The notes below the pieces were generated by a model. That model saw only the letters and a list, made by a program, of their open reading frames with translations. It did not search any database and was not told the origin of the DNA. A stretch of 64,000 nucleotides of DNA from Dimorphilus gyrociliatus (taxonomy: Eukaryota; Annelida; Polychaeta; Dinophilidae): positions 2,542,968-2,606,967 of the forward strand of contig CAJFCJ010000009.1 of the NCBI GenBank assembly GCA_904063045.1, written 5' to 3'. Positions 1 through 10,988 of this stretch are shown here, one piece after another. Position numbers and translations under genes: made by a program. Every line of letters begins with the position of its first letter. Within the stretch, counting starts at the first letter, position 1.

Positions 1-3000
1 TCTCTTTTACGCAGATAACCAAATTTTTTAATTAATTCATAAGATGTCATAGTATATTGATTCTGGAAAAAATTTGTTATCAATATATAAATTTTATTAT
101 AGTATCTTTATTACTTCAATGGTTACAGTTGGTCCTGGAATGGTTGTAAATAGACCAACTTTCCTTAATAGTCCATTTGTTGGCTCGCTAACTAGAATAG
201 AACCAGGTGAGCATTTTTTTTGTAATTGTCGAGCTATATGAACCGCATCACCAAATACCATAAATTTATCCATCTTTCCTCCAGTCATACAACCAACGAG
301 TTCTCCCGAATGAATTCCAATATTCAATTTAATTTCGTACGATTGGTCCTCAAGAATTGGTCTTTCGTTTAGAGAGTTCCTCAACGATATTGCAACTCTA
401 GCAATATCTAACGCGTGATTTGTATTTGGACAAATTAATCCAGAAACAAGAAGATAAACGTAGCAAGAATGATAAATCTTTATAATAAAGACTGGAATAT
501 TTAAATAGTTTTTAACAAGAAAGAATATAACAAACTCTATCAACTTTATCATTCTTTGATAATAATCTATCAATTCTTTTGTGAAGATCTTGCAATAATT
601 CAATAAGTTTATTAGCATTCATTGATTCAAATTCTTCGTGAAATCTATGAATTTCAATAAAACAAATTGAACATTCTTGTTCTTGATAAACTGGAATTTT
701 AGGATTTATTGACTCGGCAAACTTCTTAACTAAATCCCTAAATGATCATAAATGAACAATCTCTTTACTAAATTATTATAGGTTGTTACTACCTGGGAGA
801 ATAATATTGTATTTTATCAAGAGTATCGCTCTTAGCGTATTCTAATCTCTTATGAGCTTTAAATAGCTCATCTTCTAATGAATCTTGATAGGCATCCATC
901 TCTTTGGTAACATTATCAATGAGGCTTATCTCCCTGAAAATATTCAAATTGTCAAAGGAGATATAATTTAAACTAATAATGCCTACTTTCCTTGAACCAT
1001 ATCTCGTAGTTCTTGACTTAATGCTTTTAAACTGGGTCTCTCCTTAGGCAATTCTTTCCAACATCTGATTATTTGAACGTAATATATTAAGCCTATTATT
1101 TATTATGATATACTTATACTTTGTAATGATCTCCGTAATTAATTTATGGGTATTCTGAAATTTTTCTACAATTTTAGGTCTAAATTTTGGAGTACGCTTC
1201 TTATCTATTATTGCGGCTATTATCTGTTTAGGTCTCATATACTCCCTTTCCAGATAAAATGGATATTTTCTTGTAATTATTTCCAAGAGAATTATACCGA
1301 ATGAATAGATGTCTCCCTCTTTACTTCCCTTTGGTTTTTTACCTCTTAACTGTTCGGGAGATTGCCAAAATCGCTCTTATATGTAATGATAAAATAGTAG
1401 ATCTTATTCGTCTATATAGTTTATATAAATAGTATATTTTCTAACTTATTCCCTCTATGAAATGATCTTTTTCACTTATCAAATAGTTTGTACGAATGTA
1501 ATCTAAACCAAAATCCGTTATTTTTACAGTCCACCTAGTGTCAACTACACAATTTTCACTTTTTAATCTACCATGAAAATTTATAGGACTATTATGCAAA
1601 TAATCTAAACCCTGATGAAATAATCATTAGAATTAAAGTATTGTAGGAATGTTGAATTACACTTTAATTGAATTACTTTGCAAATGTCTATTGAAAATGA
1701 TAGTTCAAATGTAGAATCCAATTTAAATCTTGAATTCTTAAATACTGTATGCAAACTTCCCCTTGAGCAATAGTCCAAAAGTAAACAAGGATATCTATAG
1801 TCTATACATACTCCACGATAAGGATTAATATTTTCATGTTCTATATTTTTAACCTAAATAAAATATAATATAAAATTAATGCAAATTTATGCAAGAACAT
1901 GTTTATTCAATACCAGTTTTAATTCTTGCAATATTTTCTTATTATTCAAATCGAAATTTTTATTTAATGGCTTTACAACTAACATTCCAAACTGAATTTC
2001 AAGGAAAAAGATCATATTTTCTCTTCTAAACTATAGTTATTATTTTTACCTTTTCAGACGTTGCTATATCAGTGTACCTTTTCAGGTCTTCGGATGAATT
2101 TATAAGACTTGAAATATCGCTGTTTGACTAGAGTATTTTATAATATTAGTAACTAATTCGAGTGAATGAAACTATATACAGATTTCGTTATAGAGTTCTG
2201 TTCATCTTTTTCAATGAAGAATAAATCAGCACTTCTTAATAGCCATGAAGATATTCCATACCAACTTTGATCTTCTACAAAACGTCTAGAAAATATCTTT
2301 ATTTTTCTTATTTATCATAATTAATTAATAAAAACTATTTAATCACTTCATTAACCAAATGATTACTATTCCTAGGATTAATGCCGTAAATATCCATAAA
2401 GATAATCTATAGCTTTTTCTTTGTTTATCTAAATGACCAGAGAATGCTATAATAGGAAAATAAATTATTAGTAGGCGTGTTTTAACCTGATTGAGTGCAG
2501 TTTCTTAAAAATCGACAATGAACGTCCGGAGATGGAAATTGTCTATAACCACTAAATAAAGCTTGATTATATTCTCCATTCTTATCCTTTAATAATCTTA
2601 ATCTTCTCCCATCCGAGAAAAAAGTTGAATACTTTAACGTTAACTTTTGATTGGTAAAGACTAAATCTCTAGTTTTTCCATTTGCTAGTGATTATCGATA
2701 AGATTTTTTTGAATAAATTAGAATATATTAGATGACATTATTAATATTAAATTAGCTATACTGACTGTAAAATTGTACTAAGTCTTTTATCACGCGAGAC
2801 ATGTTTCCGTTTTGGGCAATAAATTCCGTACCTACGGCTTCATAAGCTCCTGCTAAGAGCATCGCACTCTCATAAGCTTGCTTCTCTATATATTTAATAT
2901 TCTAAAAGTATATATATATAGAATTTTAAAGTCTAAATATAGTAAATATACACTTACAACATCCGTTATAGGATCAATCCTGTCACGGAAAGAGAAAGAT

Positions 3001-4392
3001 GAATTTTCTGAAAGTTCTTTGACTTTCTTATGAAAATTATCAATATCTTTCCAAGTTGATTGTTGTCTTCTATCGGATAGGATGACAATCTGCCCTTCTA
3101 ATATCTTTAAAAGGTGTCTATTCTTTTCCGGATATTCGAGTAAATCCGCTAAAAATAGCCTTGTTTTATTTAATTATTTTAATGCGTACTTAAGATGTTA
3201 ATCTTACACGATAATCCAAATAAAATAACCTGTACTCCCGCAACAGTTAATCCGCTGTCTCTAAATATATGAAGAAAGCGATGAACTGATTCCCTTTTCT
3301 TCATATAGACAAATATCACTAGAAATATATAAGGTATGTATAAATAGGCCAATATCTCAATTGAGAATATGAAACTGACCGTTAGTTTTACTTAAGAGAT
3401 TGAATAAATTTGTTTCAATTTCCTCTTGTTCGGCATATTCTCTGAGTTGACTACTTTCATTTAACACTAGGAGCCCTTTAATAGGTGGTAGAGACTTTTG
3501 AACTTGACTTACATAAACATTAACATCTTTTCCACTATATTTACACGACTCTTCAATGCTTTCTTTATATTCGTTAGCACTAAAGAGTTTGTTACCAATA
3601 ATACCTAGATTTTCCCATTCAAAATCCTTAATATATAATTAATATCGAATTAGAAATTGCAGCCTATTTTCCAATACAACCTACAATTGTAAGTTTGGCA
3701 ACAGTCTCAGAAGTTTGTTGAACATCTTCGGCAACTGATAGGAAAACTTGTGATCTTTCTTCGTCGTTCAACTCTGAACAACTCCAAGTTATGACTGGAA
3801 TGTGAAATTCTCTAGCTACTTTAGCAATTTGTTTACAAGATTCTAGACAAACTGGACCAATAATTCCATGAATATTAAATTTAATATTTGCATTTAAATT
3901 ATCCCTAATTAATGTTTTTTTATTTCATTGATTAACTGATGTATTATCATTAGGAAAACACTTACAGAAATACATTCCAGAATGCGAGGAGACTTCTATC
4001 GCTTAAACATTGCGTATCAGCAATATAGAAACCTAATCCGCTCTTTCTAATATTTCGATAGCGTCCACTATCTCTTTCAATTTCAGATAAAGCGTAGAGC
4101 ACTGAACCAGGAACGTAGTTAAAACCAGTTGCGGAATTCCATTCTTCGAATTGATAATTAATTGTCTTATTAGAAGGCTATTTACAAAGAATAATAATAA
4201 TGAAACAATAATAAAAGTTATATCATTCTCTTCATCTCTTACATCCCTAATTGATGGATGAAATGGAAGTAGAACCAAAAAATTTAAACTTGAATTACTA
4301 ATTCCATAACTCCAAACTTTAAAGTCGTCTGCTTTTAGTAAATTTAATTCGAGTAATAGAAAACTAATATAAATTGTTATCATTCCATTCAT
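1..4392 (-). CDS. Receptor guanylate cyclase-like protein with degenerate cyclase domain (partial, continues past left edge)
   Basis: A multi-exon gene reading leftwards. A signal peptide starts at about 4392 (Met before [15 protein letters not shown]; an upstream in-frame Met exists at 4479). An ANF-receptor-type ectodomain runs to about 2500, and one membrane segment ([17 protein letters not shown]) lies at about 2345-2400. The kinase-homology domain follows at about 2000-1000: it has [12 protein letters not shown] in place of a catalytic loop, ITDFGL, and [11 protein letters not shown], all typical of membrane guanylate cyclases. A signalling-helix linker (about 990-790) leads into the cyclase domain (about 780-63). 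Intron 531-492 is only 40 bp; intron 114-63 leads to an exon that runs off the window. In the cyclase domain the metal-binding, base-recognition and transition-state residues are replaced, although the fold is recognisable ([20 protein letters not shown]). Family assignment is secure; loss of activity is inferred from the residues. Confidence 0.88.
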
Positions 4393-4579
4393 ATTTATTT
4401 TCACACATACACCGTAACGTTTTAAGATAGATTTGAAAAGCAACAAGTTTACATAACCTTGACATTGAATTTTTATCATTTCTTTCTTTTACAAGTTTTG
4501 TTATAAATATTATTATTACTATTATTATTGTTATTATTGTTATATTGTTGAAAAATACAATAGAAATGAATTAGAATTT

Positions 4580-5413
4580 TTAAGCGTTGTTTTCCTTTTC
4601 TTCAATTTTCTTTTGAAGTTTTGCAACCATCTTTTCGGATAATACTGTTATTTGTCCTTTAGTTTCCACAAAGTTAGTAAAACCTTCAACAGATTTCTGT
4701 CCAGCGTATTTATAACCTCCTCCTATATTTCCTTTTGGGTATAGGACGAACATTGGTACCTAAAAGCATGTAAAAATAATTGAAAAAGATGCGAATGTTC
4801 TTTTTCCTTTTACCTTTACTTCACTTTCGTTTAATAAACTATTTTCATTCAAATTTACTTTAGCAATAACGACGTCTGATCGGTTAGCGAAATGCTCTCC
4901 TACACTCTCCCAAATGGATTTCATCTTTTCGCAATGAGTACATCCAGCTGTATAGAACATAACAAAAATATGCCTTGATGGTTTGGTTGCTAATTGACGA
5001 AATTTCTCTCCATTTAAATCCCAAACTGATCCAGAACTCCAATCTTCTGATAGAGTTCCACTTGTTGCAAACTTTTCGATATTTTCGTGCTTGTGTGGAC
5101 GAAGTAAAAGCTGTACTGGTGGACGATTTGGCATTGGTATTTCATGAAGGGTTTCTGGTATCGACGTAGCTTTTACAGTTGGTAATATCGAGGGCTTATT
5201 CGCGAATTGCTACAATACAAATTGATAGGATTATGTATTAAATATCAATAATAACACTAAAAAGATATTAAAATTAACCCATAGTTGTTCCCATCTACAA
5301 ATTCTTTGTGTTATTCCATAACCTCTATTTTCCTTTGATTCTCTCTTTGCCCGATAATAGAGAGAGCTAACTCCTATAATTCCTAAAAAAGATGCTCTTC
5401 TAAATATGTACAT
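4580..5413 (-). CDS. Membrane-anchored thioredoxin-domain protein
   Basis: Three exons, all phase 0: 5413-5279, 5209-4814 and 4759-4580 (stop TAA). The N-terminus has a short hydrophobic stretch (SFLGIIGVSSLYYRA) followed by basic residues, which looks like a single signal anchor. The second exon carries the thioredoxin active site YTAGCTHC, a CxxC close to the CGHC of protein disulfide isomerases, inside FVMFYTAGCTHCEKMKS. The third begins with VPMFVLYP, where the proline after Val is the conserved cis-proline. The C-terminus is a short charged helix ending in Asn-Asn-Ala, with no KDEL-type signal. Likely a thiol oxidoreductase facing a secretory or mitochondrial compartment. The CxxC and cis-Pro are seen directly; localisation is inferred. 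The exact subfamily is not recognised. Confidence 0.85.
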
Positions 5414-5589
5414 CTGCTAGAATTGTTAAAGTATATGTTGCTTTATTTTCTCCCAGCTCTCTCTATGTATCTATCTATCTCTCTATTACTTTTTTTTACT
5501 CTCTTTTAAATGAGATTGAATGACGTATTCAATAAGCCTATTAATGAAAACAAAAAAAACTAGATTTTAACTGGAAACTGAGATTTTTG

Positions 5590-5855
5590 GAGTGGCTAAT
5601 TGAACGGAAGAGGATGTTCAGAGATTTCTTACTGATTGCGAGTTAAAAGAATATAAACAACAGTAAATATAAAATGTTATTGATTGTTTACTCTACTTTA
5701 TCTTCGATTTTGTTTATAAATTAGCTTTCGAAAATGTAACGGTAAAAATTCTTTTACTCAACGCGGAAGAATGACCTTTGCCTTCCAACAACTGATTGCA
5801 TGAAGTTGGAGATAAATTTGAAGAATCTACATTGAGAGAAATATGGAAGAATTAT
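5590..5855 (+). pseudogene. Remnant of the SAM-domain exons of a lost TIR-family gene
   Basis: The stretch ending at a GT at 5663 reads TEEDVQRFLTDCELKEYKQ. This aligns with the SAM exon of the three intact ARM-TIR-SAM genes nearby (for example TEKDVQNFIINECGLKKYGY), and its splice donor falls at the same phase-2 position. The residue before TEED is a TGA stop where the intact copies have TGG (Trp). After a short intron-like gap ending in TTAG, sequence resembling the last SAM exon follows: HFRKCNG, then, after a deletion of about 45 bases and a frameshift, FFYSTRKNDLCLPTTDCMKL. The matching part of the gene at 6044-8091 reads FFYSTLKKEFSMPLTDCIKL. No ARM or TIR portion was found upstream. 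This is a decayed tandem copy. Confidence 0.75.
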
Positions 5856-6043
5856 TAAGGGTTTAACTGTTGTTTGCAGAGGTTTATATTATAGTTGAAA
5901 AGAGCATAAGACATATTGTATTACATGAGAATATACAATGTTTTGTTGAATAGTGTAATTTACAATCATAAACAATAAATATACTGAAGATGGCGTTAAA
6001 AACACTTTTGCTATGGTTATTAAGTAAACAATTTGAACTATCA

Positions 6044-8091
6044 ATGGGTTGTGGAGCAAGCACTCAAAATGCTAATAAACCTGGTAAATCTAAGAATTTA
6101 TATAATACTCAGTCTTTAAAAAAGTCTAAAGAAGATCTACAACTGGTGTTGGAAGCAGCTGAATCCTTTACTAACGAAGAATGGAAATCTTCAAAGAGTT
6201 CTTCTATAAAATTACACTTGAGATGGCTGGGATATTGCGATGCAAAAATTAAAGCTGCAATAATAAATGACTCTAAATTTTCAAAAGTACTTCCAAAAAT
6301 GTATATTGAATTAATAGAAAAATTTGCAATTTGTGAAGAAGATCCAGTGTATGACATTGTACGCTCCATTCAAACAGTATTATGGAATGGTACGGATGTC
6401 AGCGAAGAGTTCTGTAAAGTAGCCTTAGATAGCAAAGTTCTTCATTTAATAATTGAAAAAATACTCCCGCATTGGAGATTTGAATCAAAAACTCTTATTG
6501 ATGAAAGTTTTATAACTCCTGGCTTATCTACTATGCAGAGACTACAATTTATTAAAGGTGGTTTAGGAATAATGCATAACATTCTCAGATTGGAAGACGA
6601 GTCGAGAAAGATTGTCAGAGATATTGGTGGAATTGAAGCATTCAAAAAACTGTTAATTGTTGATGAACCTGATAAGTTAGATATAATGATAGAAGCTAAA
6701 TGCAATATTATTCTGGCATATCTTATCAAAGAGGATGAAGCTGATAAAGTCGATACAAATAGTAGGGTAATTAAATTTATATCATTCTTACTTGACGGCG
6801 CCTTCAAAAGTGAAACTCACCGTTTCAAAAAATATGGATTTGCTGTTGATGAGACGCTAATGGCTATGAATAAATTAGCCATTAGTGAAAATAATAAAGA
6901 ACTTCTTGCCGATCATATTCCCCTTTTAATAGAAGTGTTAAAACATCCACATAATCCTAAAGAACAAGAATATTCGGCGAAATGCCTTTGGACATTATCA
7001 TTTAATGAAAAGTGCGTACGTGTACTTGAATCGGAAGAAAATTTAAAAACTATTCAATCTTTAAAGAAAACTGGTAAGAATGCAGCTATAAAACGTTCAG
7101 CGGAAGGTATTTTATGGCAAATAGATCAAAAAAATAAAAAACAAGATGATATAGAAGTTAATAATAATTCTAAAGAGGGTCATATAATGTTAAGTTATCA
7201 ATGGGCCTATAAAGCAATTGTCTTCAAAATACGAGATTTTCTTAAAACAAATGGATTTCACGTCTGGATTGATGTTGAATCTATGGGTAGGCTATTTATA
7301 ATCTCTGTTTTTCCATCATTCAACATATAATCACTCTTTCTTTCTAACAAGAGGGTTCAACTCTTGATTGTATGGCGAAAGCTGTTGAAAATTCTTCCGT
7401 AGTTTTAGCTTGCTTCTCACAAAAGTATAAAGATAGTCCGGCTTGTAGAAGTGGTATGATTTATAAATTTCATTCATCTCTTTTGCATCTTTTTTCCTGA
7501 AATATTACTAAAATAGAGGCAGAGTACGCTTATAGAACAAATAAGGAAATTATACCGATTAAAGTGGAAAGAGATTACATAGCTGACGGTTGGTTGGGTA
7601 TACTTTTGGGAACAAAATTATGGATTGATTTTGCAAAGCCTGAAAAAGTAAATGCGTCATTTGAGCAGCTATTAGCAATTTTAGGGAGCAAAGGAAAGCA
7701 TCCTCAAAAAGCAAAAGCAATTGCAAAAGAAACTACATCTACCTTACAGAGTCAACCAGCGAAATCTTATGTAAATACCGATAGTTCTAGTATTGAAAAT
7801 TGGACAGAAGCGGAAGTGGGAACATTTTTTAATGATATTGGTTTGGGGAAATATGCAACACAGTATATATTCCAATACTACTATTATTATAATAATTGAA
7901 AATATCGAATTATTCGTTTATTGTCACTTTTTCATTTCAGTTTTCAAAGTTGTAATGGTAGCGGTCTTTTGGAACTGAAACAAATTCGAGAAATAAGCCT
8001 AGAATTCTTTTATTCAACATTAAAAAAGGAATTTAGCATGCCATTGACTGATTGTATAAAATTGGCAACAGCGTTGAAAAAGATGTATTAA
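6044..8091 (+). CDS. ARM-TIR-SAM protein A, N-myristoylation motif
   Basis: Four exons: 6044-7286, 7352-7453, 7517-7862 and 7941-8091. I chose the internal start MGCGAS (6044) over an upstream ATG at 5990 because it gives a textbook N-myristoylation signal (Gly2, Ser6, with Cys3 for palmitoylation) and matches the starts of two sister genes. The large first exon is an alpha-helical armadillo-like region of about 380 residues ending in repeats such as EYSAKCLWTLSFNEKC. A TIR domain follows: GHIMLSYQWAYKAIVFK, then VWIDVESM, FSQKYKDSPACRSEAEYAYR and IIPIKVE. The Glu in CRSE is at the position of the catalytic Glu of NAD-cleaving TIRs; its codon is split by intron 2. The C-terminus is a SAM domain (NWTEAEVGTFFNDIGLGKYA, then SGLLELKQI). 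SARM1 has the same domain types in the order ARM-SAM-SAM-TIR. NADase activity is inferred. Confidence 0.88.
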
Positions 8092-8721
8092 TATCAATAG
8101 AGAAATTTGTAAAAACTTTATTCTCTCATTCTTTCTTAATAAAACAAAGTATTATATGTTGAAGCACAGTTAACTGTTATAAAAAGTTGGGTATTCTTAT
8201 TAAGAATTAAGTGAACAATTATCAATTAAGAAAATCTTCAGAAGATTGAATTACTTTACAATTATCAACTGTTTCTAAATATAAACGTGAGAAATATGTC
8301 AGTGGAACGGTAGTTCAACCTAATCATTCCAATCAACTTATTTTTTATTGCGAATTACAGTAATATTAAATGATTTATCTCTCCTTGAGAGCTGTTTTCC
8401 AACTTATTTTCCCTTTTATTCCTCTCTCTCTCTCTTGTTCCAAGTATCCAAAATTTCAAATATCAAGTGTTATAGTGCAAAGAAAATATGAATTTATCCA
8501 AATTATCTTATCAATTTCTAGTGTTCAAAATAAGTGAATAACTATTAATTTTACCGATTACGTAAAAGTCAATTTATCAGAATTATGCAATTATTGTCAT
8601 TGTAATTTTCTGCTATTATTACAAAAAGTATTTACAAACTGGCAATACGTTCTGTTGGATTTTTCTCCTTAGATAAACAACATCTTCTATTGTTTTGTTG
8701 TCATTTTTAATCAGATATTGA
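8092..8721. other. Intergenic, between TIR-family genes A and B
   Basis: About 630 bp of AT-rich sequence. It includes a CT-rich tract near 8419-8436. No coding sequence, RNA gene or TIR/SAM remnant was recognised. It presumably holds the 3' end of A and the promoter of B. Confidence 0.5.
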
Positions 8722-10876
8722 ATGGGGTCAAACTTGAATAAACTGGCAAGGAATAGCGAAGAATTAAATTCTTCTGATAGGATATTATTAAGTTATCAAT
8801 TGGATTATCAGTCAACTGTCAAAAAAATAGGAAATTTTCTTATTTCCGAAGGATATGATGTATGGATTGATAAAGAATCAATGGGGAAAGAACAAAATAA
8901 AGTAGAATGCAGGTCGGAGGCCATTGAAAATGCAGATGTAATTGTTGTCTGCTTTTCTCATAAATATACATATAGCGATATTTGTAAAAGTGGTACGTAA
9001 GTTTTAATAATAAACTTTTACAACATATTAACATAATTCTATAAATAGAAGCAATGTACGCTGTTCATCTTAAGAAGAAGATTATTCCAATTAGATTAGA
9101 AATAAACTACAAACCTATTGGATGGTTAAATTCTCTAATTATTATTAAACCTTATATAGATTTTTCTATTGAAGAAAACCGCAATATGGCACTTGAAAAA
9201 CTTGTATATTCTATAAGATCGGAAAATAAGATTAGCATCTTTAAGAGTAGTAGAAATCCATTCAAAAATTATTATTCAAATGTTAAAAATTCACTTAGAA
9301 TACAAGTTGAACAAATTGAAAAGTTAAAGGAAGAAGATTTGAAGATAAACATGGAATTTAATAGAGGAATTTTCACACAATTTCTTCTTCTATGTAACAA
9401 AGTTTTCATTCCTCAGGAAAAGATTTTCAATGATAGAGAAATCGTTGATAGAATACCGGAATTATTTTTAAATATTCATAGAAAATATCTCCTTGGCAAC
9501 GAAAACATCGTATTTACTGTTTGTTATGATGTATCGTTATTTTTATTGAACGGAACGCATTATTCTAATTATTTTGGAAGAAAGATTTTTGAAGATGGTT
9601 GCATAGAGTTTATTGTTAAAAATATATTGGGGAGCGATCTTTTATCTTTGAGCGCTCTGGACACGGAAGTAAACTCATCCTCTACTCTATCATCTAAACA
9701 GGTGATAAAATTAGTTAGATGTTATCTAGGAACGTTATATAATATCTTAAGATTAAATAAAGACTTACGAAAATCTATAAGGAACTTTGGTACAATCGAT
9801 GAAATAAACAACAAAATTGAACAACTTAGCAAGTATAAAGAAATTGGAAGTCCTCTTATCATTAAAGCTACTTGCTTAATGCTTTTGACTTATCTGGTTG
9901 ACGATGTAGAAAGGGAAAAACTTAAAGCGAGTCACGAAATGTTAACATTTATGGCTGCCGCACTTGAAAGTGCACTTGATCATGAATGCCACCAGTCAAG
10001 TTACGGTTTCTACGCTGAAGAAACTCTTCATACAATCGTTCAATTGGCCATTGACGATGAAAAGAAACAATTAATGATTGAATATATCCCTCTATTGTTT
10101 AGATGTATTAAGGAAGCTTTAACTGAAAGAGAGCAGAGGCTCTCATTAAAATGTATTTACACTTTATCATTTCACGAAGAATGCGAAGAGCTTATTCAGC
10201 TAAAAAGGAATATTCGATTATTAAAGACAATTTGCGAGAAGGGTTTAAGTGACAACATCAAACAACTTGCGAAAACTGTTCTTTACGAGATTAACCGACG
10301 AAACAATGTACAACAGATTAATACTATTCCTAATAAACCAATTAACGGTCATATAATGTTAAGCTATCATTTAAATAACCAAGAAATTGTTTTAAAGATA
10401 AGTAACTATTTGAAATCCAAAGGATACTCTGTATGGATTGATGTTGATGAGATAAGTGAGTCGTTTTCGTAAAGTATAATAGTTTATTTATTATATGTAT
10501 CAATTAAGGAGATCATCCGCTCGATTCAATCTCTGAAGCAATTACAAATGCACGTGTCCTTCTTGTATGCTTCTCAAGAGAGTATAGTCAGAGTAATACC
10601 TGTCGAAGTGGTAAGATGCTTTAAATAGATAGAAAAAGTCAATCATTACAGGAATGTTAAAAAAAAAAAACAGAAGCCGATTATGCATTCCGACTACACA
10701 AGGATATGATTCCTTTGAAATTGGAGAAAAATTACTCTGGAAGTGGATGGTTAGCTAGAGTATTAGACTTAAAATCAACTATTGATTTTTCGGATGATAA
10801 TGATCATAAATCTTCAATTGAAAGTTTATTAGGACAACTTGGATATGAAGGTTTAAAAACAGAAATTAAAGATTAA
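8722..10876 (+). CDS. TIR-ARM-TIR protein B
   Basis: Four exons: 8722-8992, 9049-10455, 10509-10610 and 10674-10876. Unlike its neighbours the protein opens with a TIR domain (RILLSYQLDYQSTVKKIGNF, VWIDKESM, FSHKYTYSDICKSEAMYAVH, IIPIRLE). It continues with the armadillo-like region (about 9290-10330) and ends with a second TIR (GHIMLSYHLNNQEIVLK, VWIDVDEI, FSREYSQSNTCRSEADYAFR, MIPLKLE). There is no SAM domain; the protein stops soon after the second TIR. Both TIRs keep the Glu after C(K/R)S, and both Glu codons are split by a phase-1 intron. TIR1 lacks the intron that the other copies have after the VWID motif and carries about two extra residues there. The start MGSNLN has Gly2 but no Ser/Thr at position 6, so myristoylation is doubtful. 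Possibly formed by unequal exchange between neighbouring copies. Confidence 0.87.
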
Positions 10877-10988
10877 ACATTGATAGAATATTAAGAGTAT
10901 TTTACTATTTTAATATGTTATTTTTGTATTATTTAATCCTATTCAAATTAAAGCAATAATTAAAATCTATCAGTTTCAATTTGCAGAT

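Noticed and set aside
5990-6043. Upstream ATG extension of TIR-family gene A
   Set aside because: It would add a hydrophobic 18-residue leader and bury the MGCGAS myristoylation start shared by its sister genes. Not excluded as an alternative start.
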